The notes under the pieces were generated by a model, which saw only the letters and a list, made by a program, of their open reading frames with translations, had not been told where the DNA came from and did not search any database. A stretch of 41,270 nucleotides of DNA from Megalodesulfovibrio gigas DSM 1382 = ATCC 19364 (GTDB taxonomy: Bacteria; Desulfobacterota; Desulfovibrionia; Desulfovibrionales; Desulfovibrionaceae), in assembly GCF_000468495.1 (NCBI RefSeq), contig NC_022444.1, forward strand, positions 441,457 to 482,726. The letters are read 5' to 3'. Both the position numbers and the translations under genes were made by a program. Positions 16,837-26,170 of this stretch are shown here, piece by piece (position 1 is the stretch's first letter; every line of letters begins with the position of its first letter).

Positions 16837-17705
16837 GGTGCATCCTCTCCAGGGGACGGCCCCGGCGCAATGGCCTCGCGGCCAATCTCACGGCCGTGCA
16901 GATCCAGGCGCAGCAGTTCCGACGGGACCTTGTCCGGACAGGCGGTACGGGCCAGGGCCAAGGCGGATGACAGCGTGCGCACGATCAGCAGCACCGCATC
17001 ACTGGCGAAGCCATCCAGCAATGGCGCATCGCTCAACAGCCGCTGCCCCTGGACGACCAATTCCACCCGCCGCACGGGCATGGCCACGTCGTCCCAGACA
17101 ACCCAGGTGGGTTCAGCCGAAGCCCTGAAGGCCGCGAACCGTTGCCGGGCGGCATCGTCCAGGTGAATCCCCACCCGATACAGAACGCCTTCCGTCGAAT
17201 CCTCCCGCCATAGGGCATCGGGGAGCTTCGCCAGGGTGATGGCGGTCACCTCTGCGCAGGTGACGGGAAATGCCGGACTGCGCGGCGTTGCCGCCTGGCT
17301 TTTCAGATCCGCCTGACTCAGGGGGCGGACAAACCGGCGAGATTCCGGCACCGCAGCCCTGAGCACGGCAGGACATCTGGCCCGGACCAGGGACAGGACC
17401 GTTTCCAGCGCCGCCGCGTCCAGGGGAATCCGCCCCGTGCGCAGCGGATTGAGAAGATGCATGCGGAGCAACGGCTCCCCGTACAGGGTGACGGCAATAT
17501 CGCGCCCAAGCCGGGCCTCGCTGAAGGCCAGCAGGGCCTTGGCGCCCTGGGGATTCAACAGGAGGACGGGTTCCGCCTCGCCGCCGGCAGGGAGCAGCAC
17601 GCCGTGGATGGTGTGGCAGGAGAGGTCGAAGAACGTTGCCGCCCAGGCTGCATGATGAAACAGCAGCATCAGCGTGACCACAATTATCAATTTCATACTA
17701 TCCAT
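16833..17705 (-). CDS. Exported protein resembling the SecD P1-head subdomain
   Basis: A 290-residue protein with signal peptide MKLIIVVTLMLLFHHAAWAA (residues 4-23). The segment LNPQGAKALLAFSEARLGRD, then IAVTLYGEPLLRMHLLNPL, follows the SecD/SecF P1-head pattern (TPEGA...NVGKRLAIVLDGKVLSAPVI...). A second, more diverged copy seems to lie near residues 180-240 (GIHLDDAARQRFAAF and onward). SecD's head helps pull exported proteins across the membrane. This protein has no membrane channel part, so it would be a free periplasmic relative of unknown role. Its start overlaps the end of the upstream gene by 8 bases and its stop overlaps the next ATG. Assignment is by pattern only. Confidence 0.6.
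   Translation of the reverse strand: MDSMKLIIVVTLMLLFHHAAWAATFFDLSCHTIHGVLLPAGGEAEPVLLLNPQGAKALLAFSEARLGRDIAVTLYGEPLLRMHLLNPLRTGRIPLDAAALETVLSLVRARCPAVLRAAVPESRRFVRPLSQADLKSQAATPRSPAFPVTCAEVTAITLAKLPDALWREDSTEGVLYRVGIHLDDAARQRFAAFRASAEPTWVVWDDVAMPVRRVELVVQGQRLLSDAPLLDGFASDAVLLIVRTLSSALALARTACPDKVPSELLRLDLHGREIGREAIAPGPSPGEDAP
17485..17538. repeat. 54-bp direct repeat, copy 2 (intact gene)
   Basis: Matches 16707..16760. It encodes the FSEARLGRDIAVTL region of the SecD-head-like protein. Confidence 0.85.
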
Positions 17706-18291
17706 CTATCATATAAAAATAACTACTATTATCGCCAACAGCCACAAGAATGAGTACGTTCCACATCAGTGGCGCCTCACCAAAATGGCTAAACCCGATG
17801 GTGCGTTGTTGGCCTACAGAAAGAGGGGCCATCGTATCGCCGCCGAGATTTGTTTTTATCGTTACCCCACCTAGAAATGGTCCAAGGTTCTTGACTGTTA
17901 CAAAAATCTTCTGCCCTCCTAAAAACTGTTCGCGTACGCCGTCATCATACCCGGAAAAAACTCCGGCACTTTGATAGGCTATATGCCGCGACATGTCTTC
18001 TGCAGAGGCATCATTTTTGGGAGCATCTGTTGCGCCGAATTCTTTATTGTTTTGGAAAGTTGGCAACTGACATTTTTGCACCTCCACAGTACAACGGCAA
18101 TTGGGATGCGGACGGGCGGGGACATCCGGATACAAAAACTTGCGGCCATCCAATGCCTGGCAAGCCAGGCAGGCATTGGGGCTGGCCCGCCAGACCCAAC
18201 GTGACAATGGCGATTTTTCATACTGTTGTCTATCAAGTTCCGTCAATGGTGCGCGCAAATTCCCCACAGGAAGCTGACGGCGACGGGCCAT
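17698..18291 (-). CDS. Small protein with phage Mu gpF / SPP1 gp7-type Cys-His motif
   Basis: A 197-residue protein. Residues about 32-72 contain [17 protein letters not shown], then [13 protein letters not shown]. This CxxC followed by HPxCRC is the C-terminal signature of phage minor head proteins of the Mu gpF / SPP1 gp7 family, probably metal- or fold-stabilising. The long helical portal-binding part of real phage proteins is missing. The C-terminal half (about residues 120-197) is beta-rich, coded by AT-richer DNA and not recognised. No other phage genes are nearby. The ATG at 18291 has AGGAGG six bases upstream. Its end overlaps the next gene by 8 bases. Function unknown. Confidence 0.6.
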   Translation of the reverse strand: MARRRQLPVGNLRAPLTELDRQQYEKSPLSRWVWRASPNACLACQALDGRKFLYPDVPARPHPNCRCTVEVQKCQLPTFQNNKEFGATDAPKNDASAEDMSRHIAYQSAGVFSGYDDGVREQFLGGQKIFVTVKNLGPFLGGVTIKTNLGGDTMAPLSVGQQRTIGFSHFGEAPLMWNVLILVAVGDNSSYFYMIDG

Positions 18292-18379
18292 GTGCGCCCT
18301 CCTTCGGTGTTGGTTGCATGCAGGAACACCCCATGCTACCTTTCCACCGTCACCTGCGCAGGACGGAAATGTTGGCACC

Positions 18380-18408
18380 TTGCCTTCCCGGCCGCCTGCA
18401 GGTATGAT
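18380..18408 (+). promoter_or_regulatory. Sigma70-type promoter of lysS
   Basis: TTGCCT, a 17-base spacer, then TATGAT. The start would be near 18415, giving about 93 nt of leader to the GTG at 18508. Confidence 0.62.
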
Positions 18409-18507
18409 CAGCCTCTTTTCAAATCAGACTATCCCCCTCACTTGACGAGGCCGCCGCTTTTTCGTAGCCTCCCAGCCTTCGTCACGATTCCCAGAGAGCA
18501 TTCCCCC

Positions 18508-20130
<1,623 letters not shown>

Positions 20131-20172
20131 CTGCCGCCCGGCCCCTGGCTCCTCCGGAACACCAAGGACACC

Positions 20173-21405
20173 ATGTCGTACGAGCTGTTCATCGCCCTGC
20201 GGTACCTGCGCGTCCGCCCCAAGCAATCCTTCATTTCCGTCATTTCCCTGGTGGCCATGATCGGCGTGGCCCTGGGCGTGGGCTCCCTGATTGTGGTTAT
20301 GGGGGTGATGAACGGCTTTTCCACCGAGCTTCGGGACAAGATGCTCGGCATCAACGCCCATGCCGTGGTGCTCTCCACCGAGGGCCGCATTCCGGACTAT
20401 AAGGAAGCCCAGCGCCTGTTGGGCGAGATGCCCGGCGTGGTGGCCTCCACCCCCTTTGTGTACGCCGAGCTGATGATGTCCTCGCCCCATGGCGTCAAGG
20501 GGGTGGTGCTGCGGGCCGTGGATCCCGAATCCGCCGCCAGTGTCCTCACCCTGGACAAGGACATCCGCCAGGGGGGCAAGCTGGCCTCCCTGCAGGCCCA
20601 ATGGCAGGGCCGGCCGGGCGTGCTCCTGGGCCGGGAACTGGCGGACCGTCTCCGGGTGACCGTGGGCAGCCAGGTGAATCTGCTCTCCCCCACCGGCCGC
20701 CGCAGCGCCGCCGGGTACGCCCCCAAGGTGATGATCTTCCAGGTGGCCGGCATCTTCAAAACCGGCATGTTCGAGTACGACAGCTCCCTGGTGTACATCT
20801 CCCTGGACGCCGCCAAGGATCTCCTGGGCTTTGCCGAGGTGCAGGCCACGGGCATTGAGGTCAAGGTGGACGACGTGGACAAGGCGGACCAGATCAGCCA
20901 GCGCATCCGCAAACTCCTGCCGCCGCCGCTGTACATCCGCCACTGGATCGAGATGAACGCCAACCTCTTCGCAGCCCTCAAGCTGGAAAAAACAGCCATG
21001 GCCGTGGTGCTGGCCATGATCGTGCTGGTGGGCTCGTTCTCCATCGTCACCACCCTGGTCATGCTGGTGATGGACAAGACGCGGGACATCGCCGTGCTCA
21101 TGTCCATCGGCGCGTCCCAGGCGGGCATCCGGCGCATTTTCACCTGGCTGGGGATGATCATCGGGCTGGCCGGCACCACCGGCGGCTTTGTCCTGGGCCT
21201 GGGCGTAAGCCTGCTGCTCAAGCGGTACCAGTTCATCAAACTGCCCGAGGACGTTTACCCCATGGACCACCTGCCCGTGCTGCTGGATCCCGTGGATCTG
21301 ACAGCCATTGCCGTGGTCTCGCTGCTGCTGTGTTACCTGGCCACGGTATACCCGTCCCGCAAAGCTGCCCGGCTGAACCCGGTGGACGCCTTGCGTTTCG
21401 AGTAG
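20173..21405 (+). CDS. lolE: Lipoprotein-releasing ABC permease LolC/LolE
   Basis: A 410-residue inner-membrane permease. The N-terminal ALRYLRVRPKQSFISVISL leads into TM1, followed by a periplasmic domain of about 220 residues, then three closely spaced helices ending in YPSRKAARLNPVDALRFE, a hallmark of LolC/E/F. It extracts mature lipoproteins from the inner membrane for delivery to LolA. Only one permease gene is present, so it probably acts as a homodimer (LolF-like) with LolD, encoded next. It starts 42 bases after lysS. Confidence 0.92.
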   Translation: MSYELFIALRYLRVRPKQSFISVISLVAMIGVALGVGSLIVVMGVMNGFSTELRDKMLGINAHAVVLSTEGRIPDYKEAQRLLGEMPGVVASTPFVYAELMMSSPHGVKGVVLRAVDPESAASVLTLDKDIRQGGKLASLQAQWQGRPGVLLGRELADRLRVTVGSQVNLLSPTGRRSAAGYAPKVMIFQVAGIFKTGMFEYDSSLVYISLDAAKDLLGFAEVQATGIEVKVDDVDKADQISQRIRKLLPPPLYIRHWIEMNANLFAALKLEKTAMAVVLAMIVLVGSFSIVTTLVMLVMDKTRDIAVLMSIGASQAGIRRIFTWLGMIIGLAGTTGGFVLGLGVSLLLKRYQFIKLPEDVYPMDHLPVLLDPVDLTAIAVVSLLLCYLATVYPSRKAARLNPVDALRFE

Positions 21406-21416
21406 CCGGGTGGTAG

Positions 21417-21448
21417 TTCCAGAAAATATCTAGGTTTTAATTCTGGAA
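21417..21448. other. AT-rich inverted repeat between lolE and lolD
   Basis: TTCCAGAA and TTCTGGAA are perfect 8-bp arms around a 16-base AT-rich loop. No T-run follows in the plus direction. It might be a regulator site or an mRNA processing signal. Confidence 0.45.
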
Positions 21449-21497
21449 AAAAACTGTTCCCACCGCCTCGATTTCAAGCTATTGGGGAGCAAGCCGA

Positions 21498-22175
21498 ATG
21501 TTGTATGAGCTTTGTGAGGTCGGCCGGACATTCCCTGGCCCTGGGGACGGGATTACGGTGCTCAATGCCGTGAGCCTGGGGGTCGATACGGGAGAGTCCG
21601 TGGCCATTCTGGGGGCCTCCGGCTCGGGCAAAACGACGCTGCTGCACCTGATGGGCGGTCTTGACCGTCCGTCGCGAGGCGTCGTACGCTTTCAGGGGAC
21701 GGACATGGGGACGCTGGACCCGCCGCGGCTGGCTGCATTGCGCAATCGCGAGTTGGGATTCGTCTTCCAGTTCCATCACTTGTTGCCTGAGTTCAGCACC
21801 CTGGAGAATGTGGCCATGCCGGGTCTTGTGGCAGGCCTGCCCAGGCAGGAAGCCCTGGCCCTGGCGGCGGCGGCCCTGGAGCGCATGGGGCTGGGCGCGC
21901 GGACAAGCCATCGCGTGACCACCCTTTCCGGCGGCGAGCAGCAGCGCGTGGCCATTGCCCGCGCCATCCTGCTCTCCCCCAAAGCGCTGCTGGCCGACGA
22001 ACCCACCGGCAACCTGGACGAAAAAACCGGGGCCCTGGTGGGACACCTCCTCAAAGAGCTTAACGAGGAACGGGGCATGGCCCTGGTGGTGGTGACGCAC
22101 AACCACTGCCTCGCCCGCATGATGCACCGGCAACTGGAACTGTCTTCTGGAGAACTTTATGCGCGTGCGCTTTGA
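21498..22175 (+). CDS. lolD: Lipoprotein-releasing system ATPase LolD
   Basis: A 225-residue ABC ATPase. Walker A is GASGSGKTT, the Q-loop region is FVFQFHHLLPEF (a LolD-typical segment), the signature is LSGGEQQR and Walker B is ALLADEP, followed by TGNLDE. It energises LolE for lipoprotein sorting. GGGGAG lies ahead of the ATG. Its last 17 bases overlap the start of bamA, so translation is probably coupled. Confidence 0.95.
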   Translation: MLYELCEVGRTFPGPGDGITVLNAVSLGVDTGESVAILGASGSGKTTLLHLMGGLDRPSRGVVRFQGTDMGTLDPPRLAALRNRELGFVFQFHHLLPEFSTLENVAMPGLVAGLPRQEALALAAAALERMGLGARTSHRVTTLSGGEQQRVAIARAILLSPKALLADEPTGNLDEKTGALVGHLLKELNEERGMALVVVTHNHCLARMMHRQLELSSGELYARAL

Positions 22176-24858
22176 TTGGTCCGCCTGGCGTGCACTGGCC
22201 CCGGCGCTGTGCCTTGCCCTCACCCTGCTCGTCTGCCCCGCCTGGGCCCAGACATCCGACAACAAAGACATCACCATCGCCGTGCTGCCGTTCGAGGTGA
22301 ATGCCGAGCCCTCCCTGAGCCACCTGAACCAGGACCTGCCCAAGATGGTGGCAGAACAACTGCGTCAGGCCGGGTTCACGGTGGTGGAGGAATCCGCCCT
22401 CAAACGGCACATTGCCAGCCGCAAGGTGCAGTTTTTGGATCTCAAGGCCGCCCGCGAACTGGCCGTGCTCACCAAGGCCAATTACGCCATTTACGGCAGC
22501 TTCAGCCAGGCCGGGGAATCCCTGAGCCTGGATGTGCGGCTGGTGGAAGCCTTCGGCCAGGAGCCGGCCCGGCCGCTCTTCGTCAGCAAAAAGGGCCTGA
22601 CCAACGTGCCCCTCGCCGTGGGCGAGCTGGCCATGCGCGTGCGCTCGGAACTGGCCAAAGCCTCCGCCATCGCAGACATCCAGATTCGCGGCCTGGCCTA
22701 CCTGGACGACGACGTGGTGCTCATGCGCCTGGGCGTGCAAAAGGGCGACCCCTTTGACCCCAGCAAGATCAACGAGGAACTCAAGCGCGTCTTCGACCTC
22801 GGCTACTTCGACGACGTCAAGGTTTCCGTGGAAGACGGCAGCGGCGGCAAAATCCTGATCTTCGACGTCAAGGAAAAGCCCCGCATCCAGGCCATCGGCG
22901 TCCTCGGCAACAGCGGCATCGACGCTGACGACATCACCGAGGCCATGTCCACCAAGACCGGCAACGTCCTGAACCTGAAGGTGCTGGCCGAGGATCTCCA
23001 GAAAATCCGCGAGCTGTACCGCGGCAAGGGCTATTATCTGGCCCAGGTGGATTACGAACTGGAGCAGACCGGCGCCGCCCAGGCCCGCCTGAACATCGTG
23101 GTCAAAGAGTCCAAAAAACTCTACATCAGCAAGATCACCGTGGAAGGCGTCACCACCTTCAGCGAATCCGACCTCAAGGGCGAAATGGCCCTGCAGGAAC
23201 GCGGCATCCTCTCCTGGATCGCCGGCGGCGGCGTGCTCAAGGAAGAACTCCTGGACCGCGATGCCGCTGTCATCGAAGACTACTACGCCAACCGCGGCTT
23301 CATGGACGCCAAGGTCTCCCCGGCCAAGGTGGACTACACCGAAGAAGGCATCGTCATTTCCTACACCGTGGTGGAGGGCGAACGCTACAAGGTGGGCAAA
23401 CTCGCCTTTGATGGCGACCTGCTGGCCCCCGAAGCCGAGCTGCTCAAAATCGTCAAGCTCGACGACATGGCCGAGCAAGGCGAATGGTTCTCCCGCGAAG
23501 TGCTCCGCGAAGACGCCAAACGCCTCACCACCTTCTACAACAACTACGGCTACGCCTTCGCCGAAACCGATGTGACGTTCCAGCGCGACCAGGAAGCCGC
23601 CGCCATCGACGTCGGCTTCGCCATGCTCAAGAACCAGAAAGTCACCCTTCGCCGCATCCTCATCGAAGGCAACGACAAGACCCGCGACAACGTCATCCGT
23701 CGCGAAATCCTCCTCGCTGACGGCGACGAGTTCCACGGCACCAAGCTGCAGGCCTCCAAGGAAAATCTCAAGCGCGTGGACCTGTTTGAAACCTACGACA
23801 TCGAAACCGTGCCCACCGAAGACCCCAAGGAACTGGATCTCAAAATCCGGGTCAAGGAAAAATCCACCGGCACCCTGGCCGGCGGCGTGGGCTACGGCTC
23901 CTTCGGCGGCGCGTTCGTCTCTGCCAAGATCACGGAAAAGAACCTCTTCGGCAGCGGCTACTTCGTGGGCTTCTCCGGCTCCTTCAGCGGCAAGGCCACC
24001 CGCTTCGACTTCACCTTCACCAACCCCCGCGTCTGGGATTCGCACCTGCTCTTTGGCCTGAACGCCTATTACAACGACCAGAGCTATCCTGAATTCGACA
24101 AGGAATCCGTGGGGACGATCTTCAAGTTTGCCTATCCCATCGGCTACCACACCGTGCTGGACTGGTCCTACGGCGTGGAACAGTACGAGATTGACGGCGT
24201 GAGCTGGTGGTCCTCCTCCGAACTGCTCGAAGAAGTGGGCAAGCACTGGAGCAGCGTGGTCAGCGTGGGCGCCACCCGCAACACCACCAACCGTGACCAG
24301 AACCCCAACGACGGCACCAAGACCACTGTCACCCTCTCCATGGGTGGCGGCCCCCTGGGCGGCGACAACGAATTCGTCAAGGCCGTGGCCGAGTACCACC
24401 TCTTCTACGGACTGCCCTGGGGCCGGGATCACATCTTCCACTTCCGCACCCAGGCCGGCATTCTCGGCTCCCTGCTCGGGGACGATGTGCCCGTCTTTGA
24501 ACGCTTCTACCTTGGCGGCATGAACTCCCTGCGCGGCTACGAAGAACTGCACGTCTCCCCGCGCGACGGGCTGACCGGCGACACCATCGGCGGCTACAAG
24601 ATGTTCTTCGCCAACTTCGAATACCTGTTCCCGCTGTACGAGGAGTTCGGCCTGCAAGGCGTGGCCTTCTTCGATATGGGCGACTCCTGGGGCAATGGGG
24701 ATTCGGTCAACTTCGACCTCAAGAAGAGCGTGGGCGCCGGGTTGCGCTGGTACTCGCCCTTCGGCCCCCTGCGTGTGGAATACGGCTACGCCCTGGATTC
24801 CATCCGCTCCCAGGGCGACAAGTACCGCGTGGAATTCTCCATGGGCCAGAACTTTTAA
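22159..24858 (+). CDS. bamA: Outer membrane protein assembly factor BamA with extra N-terminal domain
   Basis: An 899-residue precursor, longer than the roughly 810 of E. coli BamA. The signal peptide ends near A30 (CPAWA). Residues about 37-165 form an alpha/beta domain (ITIAVLPFEV, LTKANYAIYGSFSQAGESL) like the TolB N-terminal or FlgO-type fold. POTRA repeats follow from about 170 to 560, and a 16-strand barrel closes with GPLRVEYGYALD and a terminal Phe. RGYEEL in the barrel corresponds to the conserved VRGF/Y loop motif. BamA inserts beta-barrel proteins into the outer membrane. It overlaps lolD by 17 bases and is followed by a terminator. Confidence 0.95.
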   Translation: MRVRFDWSAWRALAPALCLALTLLVCPAWAQTSDNKDITIAVLPFEVNAEPSLSHLNQDLPKMVAEQLRQAGFTVVEESALKRHIASRKVQFLDLKAARELAVLTKANYAIYGSFSQAGESLSLDVRLVEAFGQEPARPLFVSKKGLTNVPLAVGELAMRVRSELAKASAIADIQIRGLAYLDDDVVLMRLGVQKGDPFDPSKINEELKRVFDLGYFDDVKVSVEDGSGGKILIFDVKEKPRIQAIGVLGNSGIDADDITEAMSTKTGNVLNLKVLAEDLQKIRELYRGKGYYLAQVDYELEQTGAAQARLNIVVKESKKLYISKITVEGVTTFSESDLKGEMALQERGILSWIAGGGVLKEELLDRDAAVIEDYYANRGFMDAKVSPAKVDYTEEGIVISYTVVEGERYKVGKLAFDGDLLAPEAELLKIVKLDDMAEQGEWFSREVLREDAKRLTTFYNNYGYAFAETDVTFQRDQEAAAIDVGFAMLKNQKVTLRRILIEGNDKTRDNVIRREILLADGDEFHGTKLQASKENLKRVDLFETYDIETVPTEDPKELDLKIRVKEKSTGTLAGGVGYGSFGGAFVSAKITEKNLFGSGYFVGFSGSFSGKATRFDFTFTNPRVWDSHLLFGLNAYYNDQSYPEFDKESVGTIFKFAYPIGYHTVLDWSYGVEQYEIDGVSWWSSSELLEEVGKHWSSVVSVGATRNTTNRDQNPNDGTKTTVTLSMGGGPLGGDNEFVKAVAEYHLFYGLPWGRDHIFHFRTQAGILGSLLGDDVPVFERFYLGGMNSLRGYEELHVSPRDGLTGDTIGGYKMFFANFEYLFPLYEEFGLQGVAFFDMGDSWGNGDSVNFDLKKSVGAGLRWYSPFGPLRVEYGYALDSIRSQGDKYRVEFSMGQNF

Positions 24859-24882
24859 CCAACGGTCCCTCTGCAGCACTCA

Positions 24883-24912
24883 GGCCGGGCGGCATTGCCG
24901 CCCGGCCATTTT
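24883..24912 (+). terminator. Terminator after bamA
   Basis: GGCCGGGCGGC and GCCGCCCGGCC form an 11-bp stem followed by ATTTTT, 25 bases past the bamA stop. Confidence 0.88.
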
Positions 24913-24926
24913 TACGCAGAACACAC

Positions 24927-24955
24927 TTGAAGTCCGAACCCTTTTCGCGTAAACA
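24927..24955 (+). promoter_or_regulatory. Putative promoter of skp-fabZ
   Basis: TTGAAG, a 17-base spacer, then TAAACA. It lies just after the bamA terminator and about 95 bases before skp. Confidence 0.4.
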
Positions 24956-25050
24956 TCCCCTGTCTGACGCCTCAAACACCCTGCAACCAGCAGGCGTTTT
25001 CCATCACCACTCTCCCCGTTCGCAGTACCGTGCAGCAAGGAGCCCCATTC

Positions 25051-25569
25051 ATGCGCAAAGCCATTCTCCTGGCAGTTCTCTTTTGCTTGACCGCCACGAC
25101 CCCCGCCTTCGCCCAGGACCCCGTCAAAATCGGTGTGTTCAGCCTGCGTAAGGTCATGCTTGAGTCCGCCCCCGGCAAAAAAGCCTATGCCCAGCTCAAG
25201 AACGCCCTGGAACCCGAAAAGAATGCCCTGGCCAAGGAAGAGCAGGAGCTTAAGAAGTTGAGCGAAGACTTCAAGAAGCTCGCCGCCACCCTCTCCCAGG
25301 AAGGCAAGGAATCCAAGCAGCGTGAACTGCAAAAGCGCTTTGGCGACTTCCAGATGCGCCTGCAGAGCTTCCAGAAGAAGGCCTCCGAGGAAGAAGCCCG
25401 CCTGCTGGAGCCCTTCAAGGAAACCATCTTCAAGACCATCCAGAAGTTCGGCTCCGACAACAGGTACACCCTGATTCTGGTGGACTCCCAGGGCGGCGTG
25501 GCCTTTGCCGCCGCCGGCATCGACGTGACCGACGCCATCATGAACGAGCTCAGCAAGGGCGGCAAGTAG
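25051..25569 (+). CDS. skp: Periplasmic chaperone Skp/OmpH family
   Basis: A 172-residue precursor. The signal peptide runs to ATTPAFA (cleavage near residue 22), followed by VKIGVFSLRKVMLESAPGKK, the conserved Skp opening, then about 80 residues of highly charged coiled coil forming the tentacles, and a beta-strand end. Skp escorts unfolded outer-membrane proteins to BamA. AAGGAG precedes the ATG at 25051. It lies between bamA and fabZ, as in many proteobacteria. Confidence 0.92.
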   Translation: MRKAILLAVLFCLTATTPAFAQDPVKIGVFSLRKVMLESAPGKKAYAQLKNALEPEKNALAKEEQELKKLSEDFKKLAATLSQEGKESKQRELQKRFGDFQMRLQSFQKKASEEEARLLEPFKETIFKTIQKFGSDNRYTLILVDSQGGVAFAAAGIDVTDAIMNELSKGGK

Positions 25570-25582
25570 CCTGCCGCGTGCG

Positions 25583-25615
25583 TGCCGCCGCGCTCCCCAC
25601 CTGTGCGCGGCGGCA
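25583..25615 (+). other. GC-rich hairpin between skp and fabZ
   Basis: TGCCGCCGCGC/GCGCGGCGGCA, an 11-bp stem with an 11-base loop and no T-run. It may attenuate or protect the mRNA between the two genes. Confidence 0.4.
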
Positions 25616-25652
25616 TGCCTCATCATAACAACTGCTGGCATCAGGGGGAGTC

Positions 25653-26117
25653 ATGCATCAGGAAGCATCCGGCAACGCCATCAATCTGCAAGGAATTTTG
25701 GAACTCCTGCCCCACCGTTATCCGTTCCTGCTGGTGGACCGGGTGCTGGATTGGGAAAAAGGCAAGTTCATCAAGGCCCTGAAGAACGTGACGTTCAACG
25801 AAGCCTTCTTCCAGGGGCACTTCCCGGGGCAGCCTCTCATGCCCGGCGTGCTCATTCTGGAGGCCATGGCCCAGGCCGGCGGCATTCTGGTGAGCCTTTC
25901 CCTGCCGGACATGCCATCCAAGCTGTTCGTGTTCACCGGCATGGACAAAGTCCGCTTCCGCAGGCCCGTGCACCCTGGCGATCAGCTGATCCTCGAAACC
26001 ACCGAAGTGCGCCAACGTATGCAACTGGTGAAAATGCACTGCCGCGCCTCCGTGGATGGTGATCTCGCCTGCGAAGCGGACCTGAGCGCCGCCATCGTGG
26101 ACCGAGCCTCCATGTAG
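25653..26117 (+). CDS. fabZ: 3-hydroxyacyl-ACP dehydratase FabZ
   Basis: A 154-residue hot-dog-fold enzyme that dehydrates beta-hydroxyacyl-ACP in fatty acid and lipid A acyl chain synthesis. LLPHRYPFLLVDRV at the start and GHFPGQPLMPGVLILEAMAQ hold the catalytic His56 and Glu70. GGGGGAG lies just before the ATG. The usual neighbours lpxD (before) and lpxA (after) are not here. Confidence 0.95.
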   Translation: MHQEASGNAINLQGILELLPHRYPFLLVDRVLDWEKGKFIKALKNVTFNEAFFQGHFPGQPLMPGVLILEAMAQAGGILVSLSLPDMPSKLFVFTGMDKVRFRRPVHPGDQLILETTEVRQRMQLVKMHCRASVDGDLACEADLSAAIVDRASM

Positions 26118-26170
26118 CGCCGCCTGCGGAGCGCCTTCGCGCAGTGTGTTGCACCCCCTATGGTCTCGCC

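Noticed and set aside
17698-18291. A prophage around the gpF-motif gene
   Set aside because: No integrase, portal, terminase, tail or att-like repeat is visible within the neighbouring genes.
22060-24879. A long minus-strand open frame opposite bamA
   Set aside because: Composition is typical of an antisense shadow, and bamA on the plus strand is unambiguous.
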